Assembly: GCA_030456445.1 (NCBI GenBank)
Contig: JAKDNM010000025.1
Coordinates: forward strand, 1 to 37,095
Source of the DNA: Hyphomicrobiales bacterium
GTDB taxonomy: Bacteria > Pseudomonadota > Alphaproteobacteria > Rhizobiales > Rhizobiaceae
Length of the DNA stretch: 37,095 nt
Direction: 5' to 3'
The translations under genes and the position numbers were made by a program. Shown here piece by piece: positions 1 to 9,442 of the stretch. The notes under the pieces were generated by a model. The model worked only from the letters and a program-made list of their open reading frames with translations. It did no database searches and was not told the DNA's origin. The stretch's first letter is position 1. Each line of letters opens with the position of its first letter.

Positions 1-70
1 GAGGGGAACTTTGTGGTGGCGCCGCATACCGCCAAACTCCGGCGGCGTTGGGTGATGCGGTGATGACGGC

Positions 71-110
71 GTCTCCCTCCCCCTTGCGGGGAGGGGTTAG
101 GGGTGGGGGT
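71..110. repeat. GC-rich palindromic intergenic repeat after mfd
   Basis: A C-rich and a G-rich arm form an 8 bp stem (75-82 with 88-95) around a 5-base loop, followed by a G-rich tail. The element lies about 40 bases past the mfd stop. From general knowledge, elements of this form (CCTCCCC, short loop, GGGGAGG, then a GGGGTTAGGGGTGGGG-like tail) are very common between genes in Rhizobiales genomes. It could also help end mfd transcription, but no T-run follows on the minus strand. The rest of bases 1-152 holds no gene that I can see. Confidence 0.6.
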
Positions 111-152
111 AATCTTTATCCGATCTACCCGGTCTAAAACGTCTGCCCAACC

Positions 153-3100
153 TCAGGCCGCGACCTTCTCCGCCAGCCGCGCCAGTTGCGTCACCACGAC
201 CGCCGAACCGGAGAGCCGCTTTTCCGCCGTCGGCCAGTCGCGTACGAGGACGACGCTCTGGTCGGGCCGGATCTTCGCCAGCGAGCCCTGCTCGCCGATG
301 AAACGCACCAGCGCCACCGGATCGGAAAACTCCTTGTTGCGGAAGTGGATGACCACGCCCTTCGGCCCGGCGTCGAGCTTCTCGATATTGGCGCGATGGC
401 AGAGGATCTTGATGTAGACGATCTTGAGGAGATGCTCGACCTCTAGCGGCAGCGAGCCGAAGCGGTCGATGAGTTCGGCGCCGAACGCGTCGATATCCTC
501 GGTATTCTCGATCTCGGCCAGCCGCCGGTAGAGCGCCATGCGAAGCTGCAGGTCGGGCACATAGCTTTCCGGGATCATCACGGCGGTGCCGATAGTGATC
601 TGCGGCGACCAACCGGCTCCGGTCGGCTCGTCTGCGCCGCGTATCTCGGCCACCGCTTCCTCGAGCATCTGCTGGTAAAGCTCGAAGCCGACCTCCTTGA
701 TATGGCCGGATTGTTCTTCGCCGAGAAGATTGCCGGCGCCGCGTATGTCGAGGTCGTGGCTGGCAAGCTGGAAGCCGGCGCCGAGCGTGTCGAGCGATTG
801 CAGCACCTTCAGCCGCCGCTCCGCCGTACCCGTCAGCTTGCGCTTGGCCGGCAGCGTGAACAGCGCATAGGCGCGCAGCTTCGAGCGCCCTACCCGGCCG
901 CGAAGCTGATAAAGCTGCGCCAGCCCGAACATGTCGGCCCGGTGCACGATCAGCGTGTTGGCGGTCGGGATGTCGAGGCCCGATTCGACGATGGTGGTCG
1001 AGAGCAACACATCGTACTGCCCGTCATAGAACGCGTTCATGATGTCGTCGAGTTCGCTGGCCGGAAGCTGCCCGTGGGCTACCGCGACCTTCAACTCGGG
1101 CACCGACCGCGACAGGAAATCATGGACTTCCGCCAGATCCGAAATGCGCGGCACGACATAGAAACTCTGCCCGCCGCGGTAGCGCTCGCGCAAAAGCGTC
1201 TCGCGGATCACCAGCGCGTCGAAGGGCGAGATGAAGGTGCGCACCGCCATCCGGTCCACCGGCGCAGTGGTGATGAGCGACAGTTCGCGCACCCCCGTCA
1301 GCGCCAGTTGCAGCGTGCGCGGGATTGGCGTGGCGGAGAGCGTCAGCACGTGGACCTCGCTCTTCAGTTCCTTCAGCCGTTCCTTGTGCTTGACGCCGAA
1401 ATGCTGCTCCTCGTCGATGATGAGAAGGCCGAGATTCTTGAAGGAAATGGACTTGCCGAGCAACGCGTGCGTGCCGACGACGATATCGACGGTGCCGTCT
1501 TCGATTCCTTTCTTGGTTTCGGCCAACTCCTTCGAGCCGACCAGCCGCGAAGCCTGACGCACTTTCACCGGCAGGCCGGCGAAGCGCTGGGAGAAGGTCT
1601 TGAAATGCTGGCGGGCGAGCAGCGTCGTCGGCACCACTACAGCGACCTGGAACCCGTCCATGGCCGCCAGGAAGGTCGCGCGCAGCGCCACTTCCGTCTT
1701 GCCGAAGCCGACATCCCCGCAGATCAGCCGGTCCATCGGTTTGCCGGCGGCGAGGTCGTCCTGCACCGCCTCGATCGCGGTCTGCTGGTCGTCCGTCTCG
1801 TCATAGGGGAAGCGCGCGGCAAACTCGCCGTAAAGGCCGTGCGGCGGCAGCATCTTCGGCGCGGTGCGCATCTGCCGTTCCGCCGCGATGCGGATCAACT
1901 GTCCGGCGATCTCCAAAAGGCGGCGCTTCAGTTTCGCCTTTCGCGACTGCCAGGCGACGCCGCCCAGCCTGTCGAGCATCACGCCTTCCGAATCGGAGCC
2001 GAAGCGCGACAGAAGTTCGATGTTCTCGACCGGCAGGAACAGCCGGTCGTCGCCCGCGTAGAGGACCTCCAGGCAATCATGCGGCGCACCGGCCGCCTCG
2101 ATCGTGCGCAGGCCGGTAAAACGGCCGATGCCGTGATCGGCATGCACCACGATATCGCCGACCGCGAGCGCGCCAACCTCGGCGATGAAATCGGCGCCGC
2201 GCTTCCTGCGCTTGGCGCGGCGGATCAGCCGGTCGCCGAGGATGTCCTGCTCGGCGACAAGCACCAGTTTTTCTGTCTCGAAACCCGATTCCAGCGGCAG
2301 GACCGCGAGCCCGACCTTTTCCGGCGGCAGCTTGTCCAGCGCGGCAAGCGTTTCGACCGGGGCGACGTTGCCAAGGTCATGCTCGGCCAGGATCTGCGAA
2401 AGACGGTCGAGCGAACCCTCGCTCCAGCCGGCGACGATAACGCGCTTCTTCGCGGCCCTCAGATTGCCGATATGGTCGACGGCACGCGCAAAGACGTTGA
2501 CAGCGGGATCGGCGCGCTCCTCTGCGAAAGATCGCCCTGCCCTCGATCCGGCGTGAAGCACCTTGCGGTCCGACGCTTCGGGCGCATCGAAGGGACTGAA
2601 TTCGACCGACAGGCGCGTCTTCAGTGACTCAGCCACCGCGTCGGGAGAGAGAAAAAGCTTTTCCGGCGCGACCGGCTTGTAGGGAACCGATTCGCCGAGA
2701 GGCGAAGCCCCCGACTGCTCCCGGCGCGCCTCGTAATGATCGAGGACCAGCGCATGGCGCTCGGCGAGCGCTTCATGCGCCAGATGATCGAAGACGAAGG
2801 GCACGTCCGGCAGATAGTCGAACACCGTTTGCAGCCCGTCGTAGAAGAAAGGAAGCCAATGCTCCATCCCGGCAAAGCGCCTTCCCTCGGTGATGGCGGC
2901 ATAGAGCGCGTCGTCACGGGAAGGAGCCCCGAACGCTTCAATATATTGGCGGCGGAAGCGGCCGATATTCTCTTCCGTGAGCGACACCTCGCTCATGCTT
3001 TCCAGCGCGATACGGTCGCGCTGGCCGGTGGTGCGCTGCGAGGCGACGTCGAAGACACGTATCGATTCCAGCGTATCGCCGAAGAAATCGAGCCTCAGCG

Positions 3101-3656
3101 CCTCGGAACTGCCCGGCGCGAAAAGGTCGAGGATGCCACCGCGTACCGCGTATTCACCGACCTCGCGCACCGTCGACACGCGCTCGAAGCCGTTCCGCTC
3201 CAGCCGCTCGATGAGCAGGTTCATGTCGACCTGATTGCCGGGCCGGGCGGAAAAACCCTGCGCCTGGATCGCCTCCATCGGCGGCATCAACTGGAGGAGC
3301 GCGTTGGCCGTGGTCAGGACCAGCGCCCGGTGCGGCCTGGCCTTCAACGCCGCCATCCCCACCATCGCTTCCAGACGCTGTGCCGACGCGCCGGCGCCGG
3401 GCGAGACGCGATCGTAAGGCAGGCAGTCCCAGCCCGGAAGCTGGAGGATCGGGAGCCCCGGTGCCACGAAGGCAAGCGCCTCGACAAGCGAAGGCAGGCG
3501 TTGGCCGTCTCGGGCGACGAAGACCAGCGGCCCATCGGGCGCCGCTTCCATGGCGGCTTCGGCAAGCGCGAAAGCCTCGTAGCCGTCGGCCACGCCGTCC
3601 ACGATCACGGATGCCGCGCCACGGCTCTTCAATCCGATTGCGTCGATCAATTTCAT
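153..3656 (-). CDS. mfd: Transcription-repair coupling factor Mfd
   Basis: Mfd is a cytoplasmic ATP-driven DNA translocase that pushes RNA polymerase off DNA lesions and recruits UvrA for nucleotide excision repair. The product is 1167 residues, the normal family length. The N-terminal UvrB-like region has the GWDCLPYDRVSP segment. The CarD-like RNA polymerase interaction domain lies at about 495-555 (GDIVVHADHGIGRF). The helicase core has Walker A GDVGFGKT near 640, DEEQHFG near 745, the motif III segment TATPIPRTL and QLRGRVGRS. A TRG-like region (GAGFQLASHDLDIRGAGNLL) and the C-terminal D7 domain follow. The ATG at 3656 lies 24 bases past the sdhE stop on the same strand, so co-transcription with sdhE is likely. 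No strong ribosome binding site is visible. Confidence 0.97.
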   Translation of the reverse strand: MKLIDAIGLKSRGAASVIVDGVADGYEAFALAEAAMEAAPDGPLVFVARDGQRLPSLVEALAFVAPGLPILQLPGWDCLPYDRVSPGAGASAQRLEAMVGMAALKARPHRALVLTTANALLQLMPPMEAIQAQGFSARPGNQVDMNLLIERLERNGFERVSTVREVGEYAVRGGILDLFAPGSSEALRLDFFGDTLESIRVFDVASQRTTGQRDRIALESMSEVSLTEENIGRFRRQYIEAFGAPSRDDALYAAITEGRRFAGMEHWLPFFYDGLQTVFDYLPDVPFVFDHLAHEALAERHALVLDHYEARREQSGASPLGESVPYKPVAPEKLFLSPDAVAESLKTRLSVEFSPFDAPEASDRKVLHAGSRAGRSFAEERADPAVNVFARAVDHIGNLRAAKKRVIVAGWSEGSLDRLSQILAEHDLGNVAPVETLAALDKLPPEKVGLAVLPLESGFETEKLVLVAEQDILGDRLIRRAKRRKRGADFIAEVGALAVGDIVVHADHGIGRFTGLRTIEAAGAPHDCLEVLYAGDDRLFLPVENIELLSRFGSDSEGVMLDRLGGVAWQSRKAKLKRRLLEIAGQLIRIAAERQMRTAPKMLPPHGLYGEFAARFPYDETDDQQTAIEAVQDDLAAGKPMDRLICGDVGFGKTEVALRATFLAAMDGFQVAVVVPTTLLARQHFKTFSQRFAGLPVKVRQASRLVGSKELAETKKGIEDGTVDIVVGTHALLGKSISFKNLGLLIIDEEQHFGVKHKERLKELKSEVHVLTLSATPIPRTLQLALTGVRELSLITTAPVDRMAVRTFISPFDALVIRETLLRERYRGGQSFYVVPRISDLAEVHDFLSRSVPELKVAVAHGQLPASELDDIMNAFYDGQYDVLLSTTIVESGLDIPTANTLIVHRADMFGLAQLYQLRGRVGRSKLRAYALFTLPAKRKLTGTAERRLKVLQSLDTLGAGFQLASHDLDIRGAGNLLGEEQSGHIKEVGFELYQQMLEEAVAEIRGADEPTGAGWSPQITIGTAVMIPESYVPDLQLRMALYRRLAEIENTEDIDAFGAELIDRFGSLPLEVEHLLKIVYIKILCHRANIEKLDAGPKGVVIHFRNKEFSDPVALVRFIGEQGSLAKIRPDQSVVLVRDWPTAEKRLSGSAVVVTQLARLAEKVAA

Positions 3657-3680
3657 TTCACGTACTATGAACCATGGGCT

Positions 3681-3971
3681 TCAGGCGGATACCGATCGCC
3701 GGCTCGCCAATATCCGCTTCATGACGGGAGTCTGGAAGGCTTCGGGAACAGGGCGCTCGCCGGTGACCCACCGCAACAGATCGCCGTCCGGGGCACCGAG
3801 CAGTTCTTCATATTGGTCCAGTTCCGCATCGGTCAAGGACGCGATCTCGGCATCGGCGAAGCCGCCCAGGATAAGGTCCACCTCGCGCATGCCGCGATGC
3901 CAGGAGCGGAACAGCGCCTTCGCCCGGCGCGCATCAAGTCCCGCGCTCGATAGATTCGTTCCCGTCATCAT
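3681..3971 (-). CDS. sdhE: FAD assembly factor SdhE (succinate dehydrogenase assembly factor 2 family)
   Basis: This 96-residue protein belongs to the SdhE/YgfY/Sdh5 (DUF339) family, which promotes covalent attachment of FAD to the succinate dehydrogenase flavoprotein subunit in the cytoplasm. The signature RGxxE motif is present as RGMRE (residues 26-30), followed by the expected acidic helical segment (SLTDAELDQYEELL) and a WVTGERPVP segment. The start is the first of two tandem ATG codons. The reading frame stays open further upstream, but the family begins close to this point. The gene is divergent from recG (88 bases between starts) and probably leads the mfd transcript. The sdhE-mfd/recG arrangement is, as far as I know, common in rhizobia. 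Confidence 0.9.
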   Translation of the reverse strand: MMTGTNLSSAGLDARRAKALFRSWHRGMREVDLILGGFADAEIASLTDAELDQYEELLGAPDGDLLRWVTGERPVPEAFQTPVMKRILASRRSVSA

Positions 3972-4059
3972 GCTTCCTTTGCCGAAGCCCGCGCATATAG
4001 CGTGGAAAGGCGGGCCTGTCAGCCTTGCGTCGGCTTGGTGAGCATCTAACATCCGCCGC

Positions 4060-6168
4060 ATGCGCCCTGCCCTCCTCGATCCGCTGTTCGCGCCGGCCAC
4101 CTCGCTCGAAGGCGTGGGGCCGAAGGTCGTGGCGATGCTGGAGAATATCGTGCCGGCGGACCTCGGCGCACGCGAGGTGAGGGTCGGCGACCTTCTCTTC
4201 GTCCTGCCGCATTCCATCATCGACCGGCGCAGCAGGCCGGGCATCGCCCGCGCGGCCGAGGGGCAGATCGTGACGCTGGAAGTGACGGTCGCCCGCCATC
4301 AGTCGGCACCGCGCGGCAATCGCTCCGTACCCTACCGTGTCTACGCCTTCGACGAGACCGGCGAGATCGCGCTGACCTTCTTCCATGCCAACGGACCGTG
4401 GCTGGAGAAGATCATGCCCGTTGGCGCGGAAATCGTCGTTTCGGGACGCATGGAATGGTTCAACGGCCGTCCCTCGATGGTCCATCCGGATCACATCGCA
4501 TCCGCCGAGGAAGCCGACAGCCTGCCGCTGATCGAGCCGGTCTACCCGCTGACGGCCGGGCTCTCGCCGAAGACGCTGCGCCGCGCCATCGGCCAGGCAT
4601 TGGAGCGCCTGCCCGAAATGCCCGAATGGCAGGACGCCGAGATTCTCCGCCGCCAGACATTTCCACCCTTCGACCTGGCGCTGAAGCGTATTCACAATCC
4701 CGTCGATCCGGTCGACACCTCGCCGCAGAACGCCGCATGGCGGCGGCTCGCCTATGACGAGTTCATGGCCGGGCAGGTCGCGTTGGCGCTGGTGCGCGCG
4801 CGAACGCGGCGGCTCTCGGGACACGCGCTCGAAGGCGACGGCGCGCTGGAGGCAAGGATACGCAGCGCCCTGCCCTATTCGCTGACCCATTCGCAGGAAC
4901 AGGCGCTCGGCGAAATCCATGCCGACCTCGCCAAACCCGAGCGCATGCTGCGGCTGCTGCAGGGCGATGTCGGATCCGGCAAGACGGTCGTCGGGCTGCT
5001 CGCCATGGCGCGCGCGGCGGAAGCCGGCGGACAGGCCGCGCTGATGGCGCCGACCGAAATCCTCGCCCGCCAGCATCTGGCGACCATCGCGCCGCTGGCT
5101 AAACAGGCCGGGCTCAACACGGCGATCCTGACCGGGCGCGAAAAGGGCCGCGAGCGGGAGGCGGTTCTGGCCGGCCTCGCCGATGGGTCGATCCATTTCG
5201 TCGTCGGCACACATGCTCTGTTTCAGGAGCATGTGGCTTTCCATGACCTCGTGCTCGCCATCATCGACGAGCAGCACCGCTTCGGCGTGCACCAGCGCCT
5301 TGCCATGACCGCAAAGGGGGACGCGCCGGACATGCTGGTGATGACCGCGACGCCGATCCCGCGCACGCTTGTCCTCACCGCCTTCGGCGACATGGATGTC
5401 TCCCGCCTCACCGAAAAGCCTGCCGGCCGCCGGCCGGTCACCACCGTCACCTTGCCGTTCGAGCGGCTGGACGAACTTGTCGGCCGCATCCGAACCGCGA
5501 TCGCCGAGGGCCAGAAAATCTATTGGATCTGTCCTCTGGTCGAGGAATCCGAGGAAATGAAACTCATGTCGGCCGAGGATCGCTTCGCCACGCTCAGCGC
5601 GGAATTCGGCGACACCGTCGGCCTGATCCACGGCCGCATGTCCGGGCGCGACAAGGACACGGCCATGCTCGCCTTCAAGAACGGCGACACGCGCATCCTC
5701 GTCGGTACGACCGTGATCGAGGTCGGCATCGACGTGCCGGACGCCTCGATCATCGTCATCGAACACGCGGAACGCTTCGGGCTGGCGCAACTCCACCAGT
5801 TGCGCGGCCGCGTCGGGCGGGGGGCGCGCGCTTCCACCTGTGTGCTTCTCTACAAGGCGCCGCCCGGCGAAATGGCCCGCCGCAGGCTGGAGGTGATGCG
5901 CGAGACCGAGGACGGCTTCGTCATCGCCGAGGAGGACCTGAAACTGCGCGGCGAAGGCGAGTTGCTCGGCACGCGGCAGTCCGGCACGCCGGGTTTTCTC
6001 GTCGCCCGCATCGAGGAGCATGCCGACATGCTGGAGACGGCGCGCGACGACGCGCGGCTGCTCCTGGCGCGCGACCCTGAACTCACCTCGCCGCGCGGCG
6101 AAGCGATCCGGACTTTGCTTTACCTGTTTGGGCGCGACGATGCGGTGCGCTTGCTGCGGGCCGGCTGA
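4060..6168 (+). CDS. recG: ATP-dependent DNA helicase RecG
   Basis: RecG is a monomeric helicase that remodels stalled replication forks and branch-migrates Holliday junctions. The product is 702 residues, a typical length. The N-terminal region contains the OB-fold wedge domain (about 60-150). The helicase core has Walker A GDVGSGKT at 302-309, IIDEQHRFGV (motif II), TATPIPRTL (motif III) and QLRGRVGRG (motif VI), then a C-terminal region with a TRG-like LKLRGEGELLGTRQSG segment. The ATG follows a short divergent spacer with sdhE and has no clear Shine-Dalgarno sequence. The last 49 bases overlap the end of the convergent DUF502 gene. Confidence 0.97.
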   Translation: MRPALLDPLFAPATSLEGVGPKVVAMLENIVPADLGAREVRVGDLLFVLPHSIIDRRSRPGIARAAEGQIVTLEVTVARHQSAPRGNRSVPYRVYAFDETGEIALTFFHANGPWLEKIMPVGAEIVVSGRMEWFNGRPSMVHPDHIASAEEADSLPLIEPVYPLTAGLSPKTLRRAIGQALERLPEMPEWQDAEILRRQTFPPFDLALKRIHNPVDPVDTSPQNAAWRRLAYDEFMAGQVALALVRARTRRLSGHALEGDGALEARIRSALPYSLTHSQEQALGEIHADLAKPERMLRLLQGDVGSGKTVVGLLAMARAAEAGGQAALMAPTEILARQHLATIAPLAKQAGLNTAILTGREKGREREAVLAGLADGSIHFVVGTHALFQEHVAFHDLVLAIIDEQHRFGVHQRLAMTAKGDAPDMLVMTATPIPRTLVLTAFGDMDVSRLTEKPAGRRPVTTVTLPFERLDELVGRIRTAIAEGQKIYWICPLVEESEEMKLMSAEDRFATLSAEFGDTVGLIHGRMSGRDKDTAMLAFKNGDTRILVGTTVIEVGIDVPDASIIVIEHAERFGLAQLHQLRGRVGRGARASTCVLLYKAPPGEMARRRLEVMRETEDGFVIAEEDLKLRGEGELLGTRQSGTPGFLVARIEEHADMLETARDDARLLLARDPELTSPRGEAIRTLLYLFGRDDAVRLLRAG

Positions 6169-6863
6169 GCAGCCCCTTGGGCGATCTCCGCCAGCGTCGG
6201 GTTGGCGATCACGCCGTCGATCGTCTCGCCATTCGCGGTGATCAGTTTCCCGTCATATTCCGGTGCCACCAGCCCGGCCGAGACGATCAGCTTGGCGCCG
6301 TCCTCGATCGTCATGTCGAGGATGACCACTTCCGATTTGGGCACATACATGAGGAAGCCGGTCGTCGGATTGGGCGTGCAGGGCATGAACACCGCGGTCA
6401 GGGGATCGCCTTCGGCATCGAGCTTCGCATTGATCTCGGTCTGCTTCTCGCCGGCCACGAAGACGATCGACCACACGCCCTTGCGCGGATATTCCACCAT
6501 GCCGACGGTGCGGAACATCTCGCTCTTGTTCGACAGAACCGTCTCGAAGATCTGCTTCAGCGCCTTGTAGACCCCGCGCACCAGCGGCATCCGGCTCAAG
6601 ATGCGTTCGCCGAAGATCACGATGCTGCGCCCGACGATGTTCGCCGTCAGGAAACCGATCAGCGTGATGCCGACGATCGCGACCACCAGCCCGAAGCCCG
6701 GAATGTGGATCGGCAGATAGGTGTCCGGATCGTAGCGATGCGGGATATAGGGCCGTACCCAGGAATCGACCCAGCCGACCAGCGACCAGACGATATAGAC
6801 CGTGATCGCCAGCGGCGCACAAACGATGAAGCCGGTAAGGAAATAATTCCTGAGACGTGTCAT
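6120..6863 (-). CDS. DUF502 family inner-membrane protein
   Basis: This 247-residue protein matches the DUF502 family as I know it: a short cytoplasmic start, a first membrane segment at about 7-32, a second at about 56-78, then a soluble domain with conserved segments such as SRMPLVRGVYKALKQI and MPCTPNPTTGFLMYVP. No biochemical role can be assigned. The family is widespread in alphaproteobacteria and plants. An AAGGGG box lies 12 bases upstream of the ATG. The last 16 codons (a basic, Ser/Arg-rich tail) overlap the end of recG on the opposite strand, so the two C-termini share DNA. The body of the protein is well supported; only the exact C-terminal tail is likely to vary between relatives. 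Confidence 0.9.
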   Translation of the reverse strand: MTRLRNYFLTGFIVCAPLAITVYIVWSLVGWVDSWVRPYIPHRYDPDTYLPIHIPGFGLVVAIVGITLIGFLTANIVGRSIVIFGERILSRMPLVRGVYKALKQIFETVLSNKSEMFRTVGMVEYPRKGVWSIVFVAGEKQTEINAKLDAEGDPLTAVFMPCTPNPTTGFLMYVPKSEVVILDMTIEDGAKLIVSAGLVAPEYDGKLITANGETIDGVIANPTLAEIAQGAAQPARSKRTASSRPNR

Positions 6864-7181
6864 CCGGCTGTCAGCCCCTTATACGCGCGACAACATCCCG
6901 CCGCCCGGCAACACTCATAGGATAGTCTATCGCGCTTGGATACACACGGAAATCTGATGTGATTGTGTCAGCCTATTCGGCACGCAACCGGCTCCGTATG
7001 CGGTGGCGACGTTCCTCCAGAATGGATTTCCTCCGATCAGGACTTCACGTCGAGCGTCGCATCAAAGCCGTTCTATATGACTCTGTCCTGAAACTTCCCC
7101 GGATACGCGACGCCGAGTGCTTGAGGCTTCGGTGAGGTTCACATCGAGCCCGTGATATTCGGGCCGGACAATTTTGAAGAA
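6864..7181. other. Intergenic region between DUF502 gene and tRNA-Pro
   Basis: I see no credible gene in these 318 bases. The stretch holds the leader of the DUF502 gene, including a perfect 11-base palindrome (GATAG-T-CTATC) at 6921-6931, and a weak 5 bp hairpin at 7148-7164 beyond the 3' end of the tRNA. The hairpin has no T-run. Short open frames here have no recognisable product. Confidence 0.6.
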
Positions 7182-7258
<77 letters not shown>

Positions 7259-7628
7259 AGCCGCGCAAAGCCCTATATTCTCAAGGGTTCTGACGCAAGA
7301 GGCCAATCAACAAAAAACGGAAAACCGGAACAAAACGGATTTTGATGAGAGCCCCAGACAGCCCGGATCTTGCAACCGCCGTAATCCCCTGTCCGTGCAT
7401 TACCTCGACGGCAACTGGGATCGGGTGCGAACCATGGAGCGGTTTGGGAGGAAGGCGAAGCGCCTATCTGCCCTGAAGCTCGCAAGACAATATTACGAGC
7501 CGTGCTCCTTCCGGTATTGTCGCAAGCGGGAATTCGACGCTCCGGTTCCAAGCAGGTGAAATCTGGGTTATGGAGCGGCGACATGAATTTGGCGCCGACG
7601 GCGGCGGGCCGGCGAGGAGATTTTCGGG
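7259..7628. other. Intergenic region between tRNA-Pro and ETF-QO gene
   Basis: I see no convincing gene in these 370 bases. They contain the candidate tRNA promoter at the left end and, at the right end, the GAGGAG ribosome binding site (7614-7619) of the ETF-QO gene. A frame open over about 100 codons on the plus strand has no recognisable protein features. Confidence 0.6.
7272..7298 (-). promoter_or_regulatory. Candidate promoter for tRNA-Pro
   Basis: On the minus strand a TTGCGT box (7293-7298) and a TATAGG box (7272-7277) are separated by 15 bases, or by 16 if the -35 is read one base earlier as CTTGCG. They lie just upstream of the tRNA, so transcription would start a few bases before the mature 5' end. 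The boxes match the sigma-70 consensus only in part. Confidence 0.4.
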
Positions 7629-9308
7629 ATGGACGAAGTCGAACGCGAAAGCATGGAATTCGACGTGGTCATCGTCGGGGCGGGACCGGCGGGCCTCGCC
7701 GCCGCAATACGGCTGAAACAGGTCAATCCCGAGCTTTCCGTCGTCGTTCTCGAAAAGGGCGCCGAGGTCGGCGCGCACATCCTGTCGGGTGCCGTCGTCG
7801 ATCCGATCGGCATTGACAGGCTGCTGCCGGGCTGGCGCGAGGAGGAAGGCCATCCCTTCAAGACGCCGGTCACCGACGACCGCTTCCTTTTCCTTGGCCC
7901 CGGCGGGTCGATGCGGCTGCCGAATTTCATGATGCCGCCGCTGATGAACAATCACGGCAATTACATCGTCTCGCTCGGCAATGTCTGCCGCTGGATGGCG
8001 GCGCATGCCGAGGCGCTCGGCGTGGAGATTTATCCGGGCTTCGCTGCGGTGGACCTGGTCTATGACGGGAACCAGGCGGTCACCGGCGTCATTACCGGCG
8101 ACATGGGCGTCGAACGCGACGGCACGCATGGGCCGAACTATGCGCCGGGCATGGCGCTGATGGGCAAATATGTGATGATCGGCGAAGGCGCGCGCGGATC
8201 GCTCGCCAAGAAGCTGATCGCGCGCTTTGGGCTGGCGGACGGCCGCGATCCCGGCAAGTACGGCATCGGACTGAAGGAACTCTGGCAGGTCAAGCCGGAG
8301 AACCACAGACCGGGCCTCGTCCAGCACTCCTTCGGCTGGCCCCTCGACATGAAGACCGGCGGCGGCTCGTTCCTCTACCATCTGGAGGACAATCAGGTGG
8401 CCGTCGGCTTCGTCCTGCACCTGAACTATAAGAACCCCTACCTCTCGCCCTTCGAGGAATTCCAGCGCTTCAAGACGCACCCGGCGATCCGCGGCACGTT
8501 CGAGGGCGCCAAGCGCATCTCCTACGGCGCCCGCGCCATCACCGAGGGTGGCTGGCAATCCGTGCCGAAGCTTGCCTTTCCCGGCGGAGTACTGCTCGGC
8601 TGCTCGGCCGGCTTCGTCAACGTGCCGCGTATCAAGGGTTCGCATAATGCGATGCTCTCGGGCATGCTGGCAGCCGAGTACGCGGCCGAAGCGCTTTCCG
8701 CCGGACGCGCCAATGACGAACTCTCGAATTACGAGGACGCATGGCGCAAATCCGACATCGGCCGCGACCTGAAGAAGGTGCGCAACGTCAAGCCGCTCTG
8801 GTCGCGCTTCGGCACGATCGGCGGCATCGCACTGGGCGGGCTGGACATGTGGCTGAACACGCTTTTCGGCTTTTCGCCCTTCGGCACGCTGAAGCACGGC
8901 AAACCCGATTACGCCACGCTGGAGCCGGCGGAGAAATACAGCCCGATTTCCTATCCCAAGCCGGATGGAGAACTGACCTTCGACCGGCTTTCTTCGGTGT
9001 TCCTCTCCAATACCAACCATGAGGAGAACGAGCCGGCTCACCTGATCGTGGGAAACATGGAATTGCAGAAGCGGTCGGAGCACGACGTCTTTGCCGGTCC
9101 CTCGACGCGCTATTGCCCGGCAGGCGTCTATGAATGGGTAGACAAGGACGGCAACGCCGCAGCCGACCCGCACGCTGAGAATGTGCGCTTCGTCATCAAC
9201 GCGCAGAACTGCGTTCACTGCAAGACCTGCGACATCAAGGATCCGAACCAGAACATCGAGTGGGTGCCGCCACAAGGCGGCGAAGGCCCGGTTTATCCGA
9301 ATATGTAA
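7629..9308 (+). CDS. Electron transfer flavoprotein-ubiquinone oxidoreductase
   Basis: ETF-QO sits on the membrane surface and passes electrons from reduced ETF, fed by acyl-CoA and amine dehydrogenases, to ubiquinone. The product is 559 residues, the family length. The N-terminus has the FAD-binding dinucleotide fold GAGPAGLAAAIR near residue 17. The C-terminal 4Fe-4S domain carries CPAGVYEW and CVHCKTCDIKDPNQNIEW, and ends with the family's usual PQGGEGPVYPNM. The start is supported by a GAGGAG ribosome binding site 9 bases before the ATG. No ETF subunit gene lies nearby. The uracil-DNA glycosylase gene follows after 134 bases on the same strand. Confidence 0.96.
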   Translation: MDEVERESMEFDVVIVGAGPAGLAAAIRLKQVNPELSVVVLEKGAEVGAHILSGAVVDPIGIDRLLPGWREEEGHPFKTPVTDDRFLFLGPGGSMRLPNFMMPPLMNNHGNYIVSLGNVCRWMAAHAEALGVEIYPGFAAVDLVYDGNQAVTGVITGDMGVERDGTHGPNYAPGMALMGKYVMIGEGARGSLAKKLIARFGLADGRDPGKYGIGLKELWQVKPENHRPGLVQHSFGWPLDMKTGGGSFLYHLEDNQVAVGFVLHLNYKNPYLSPFEEFQRFKTHPAIRGTFEGAKRISYGARAITEGGWQSVPKLAFPGGVLLGCSAGFVNVPRIKGSHNAMLSGMLAAEYAAEALSAGRANDELSNYEDAWRKSDIGRDLKKVRNVKPLWSRFGTIGGIALGGLDMWLNTLFGFSPFGTLKHGKPDYATLEPAEKYSPISYPKPDGELTFDRLSSVFLSNTNHEENEPAHLIVGNMELQKRSEHDVFAGPSTRYCPAGVYEWVDKDGNAAADPHAENVRFVINAQNCVHCKTCDIKDPNQNIEWVPPQGGEGPVYPNM

Positions 9309-9442
9309 GGACGACCGCCGCCGAAAAGAATCCCGGCGAAGGCCCCGCCTGCCCGAACATGTGGTTGACGGAGGCGGATCCCGGTGCGTCCGCGCGGCGC
9401 GACGTCCTTGCAAATGGCGGCGCGATCTGCGACGCCAAACGT

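Noticed and set aside
702-2627. Long open frame (641 codons) opposite mfd
   Set aside because: It is the mirror of mfd in high-GC DNA. It has Arg/His/Gln-rich composition and no family motifs, while mfd is complete.
3934-6021. Long open frame (695 codons) opposite recG
   Set aside because: Shadow of recG caused by GC-rich third positions; composition is unlike a real protein.
7148-7164. Hairpin beyond the tRNA-Pro as its terminator
   Set aside because: The stem is only 5 bp and no T-run follows, so evidence is too weak.
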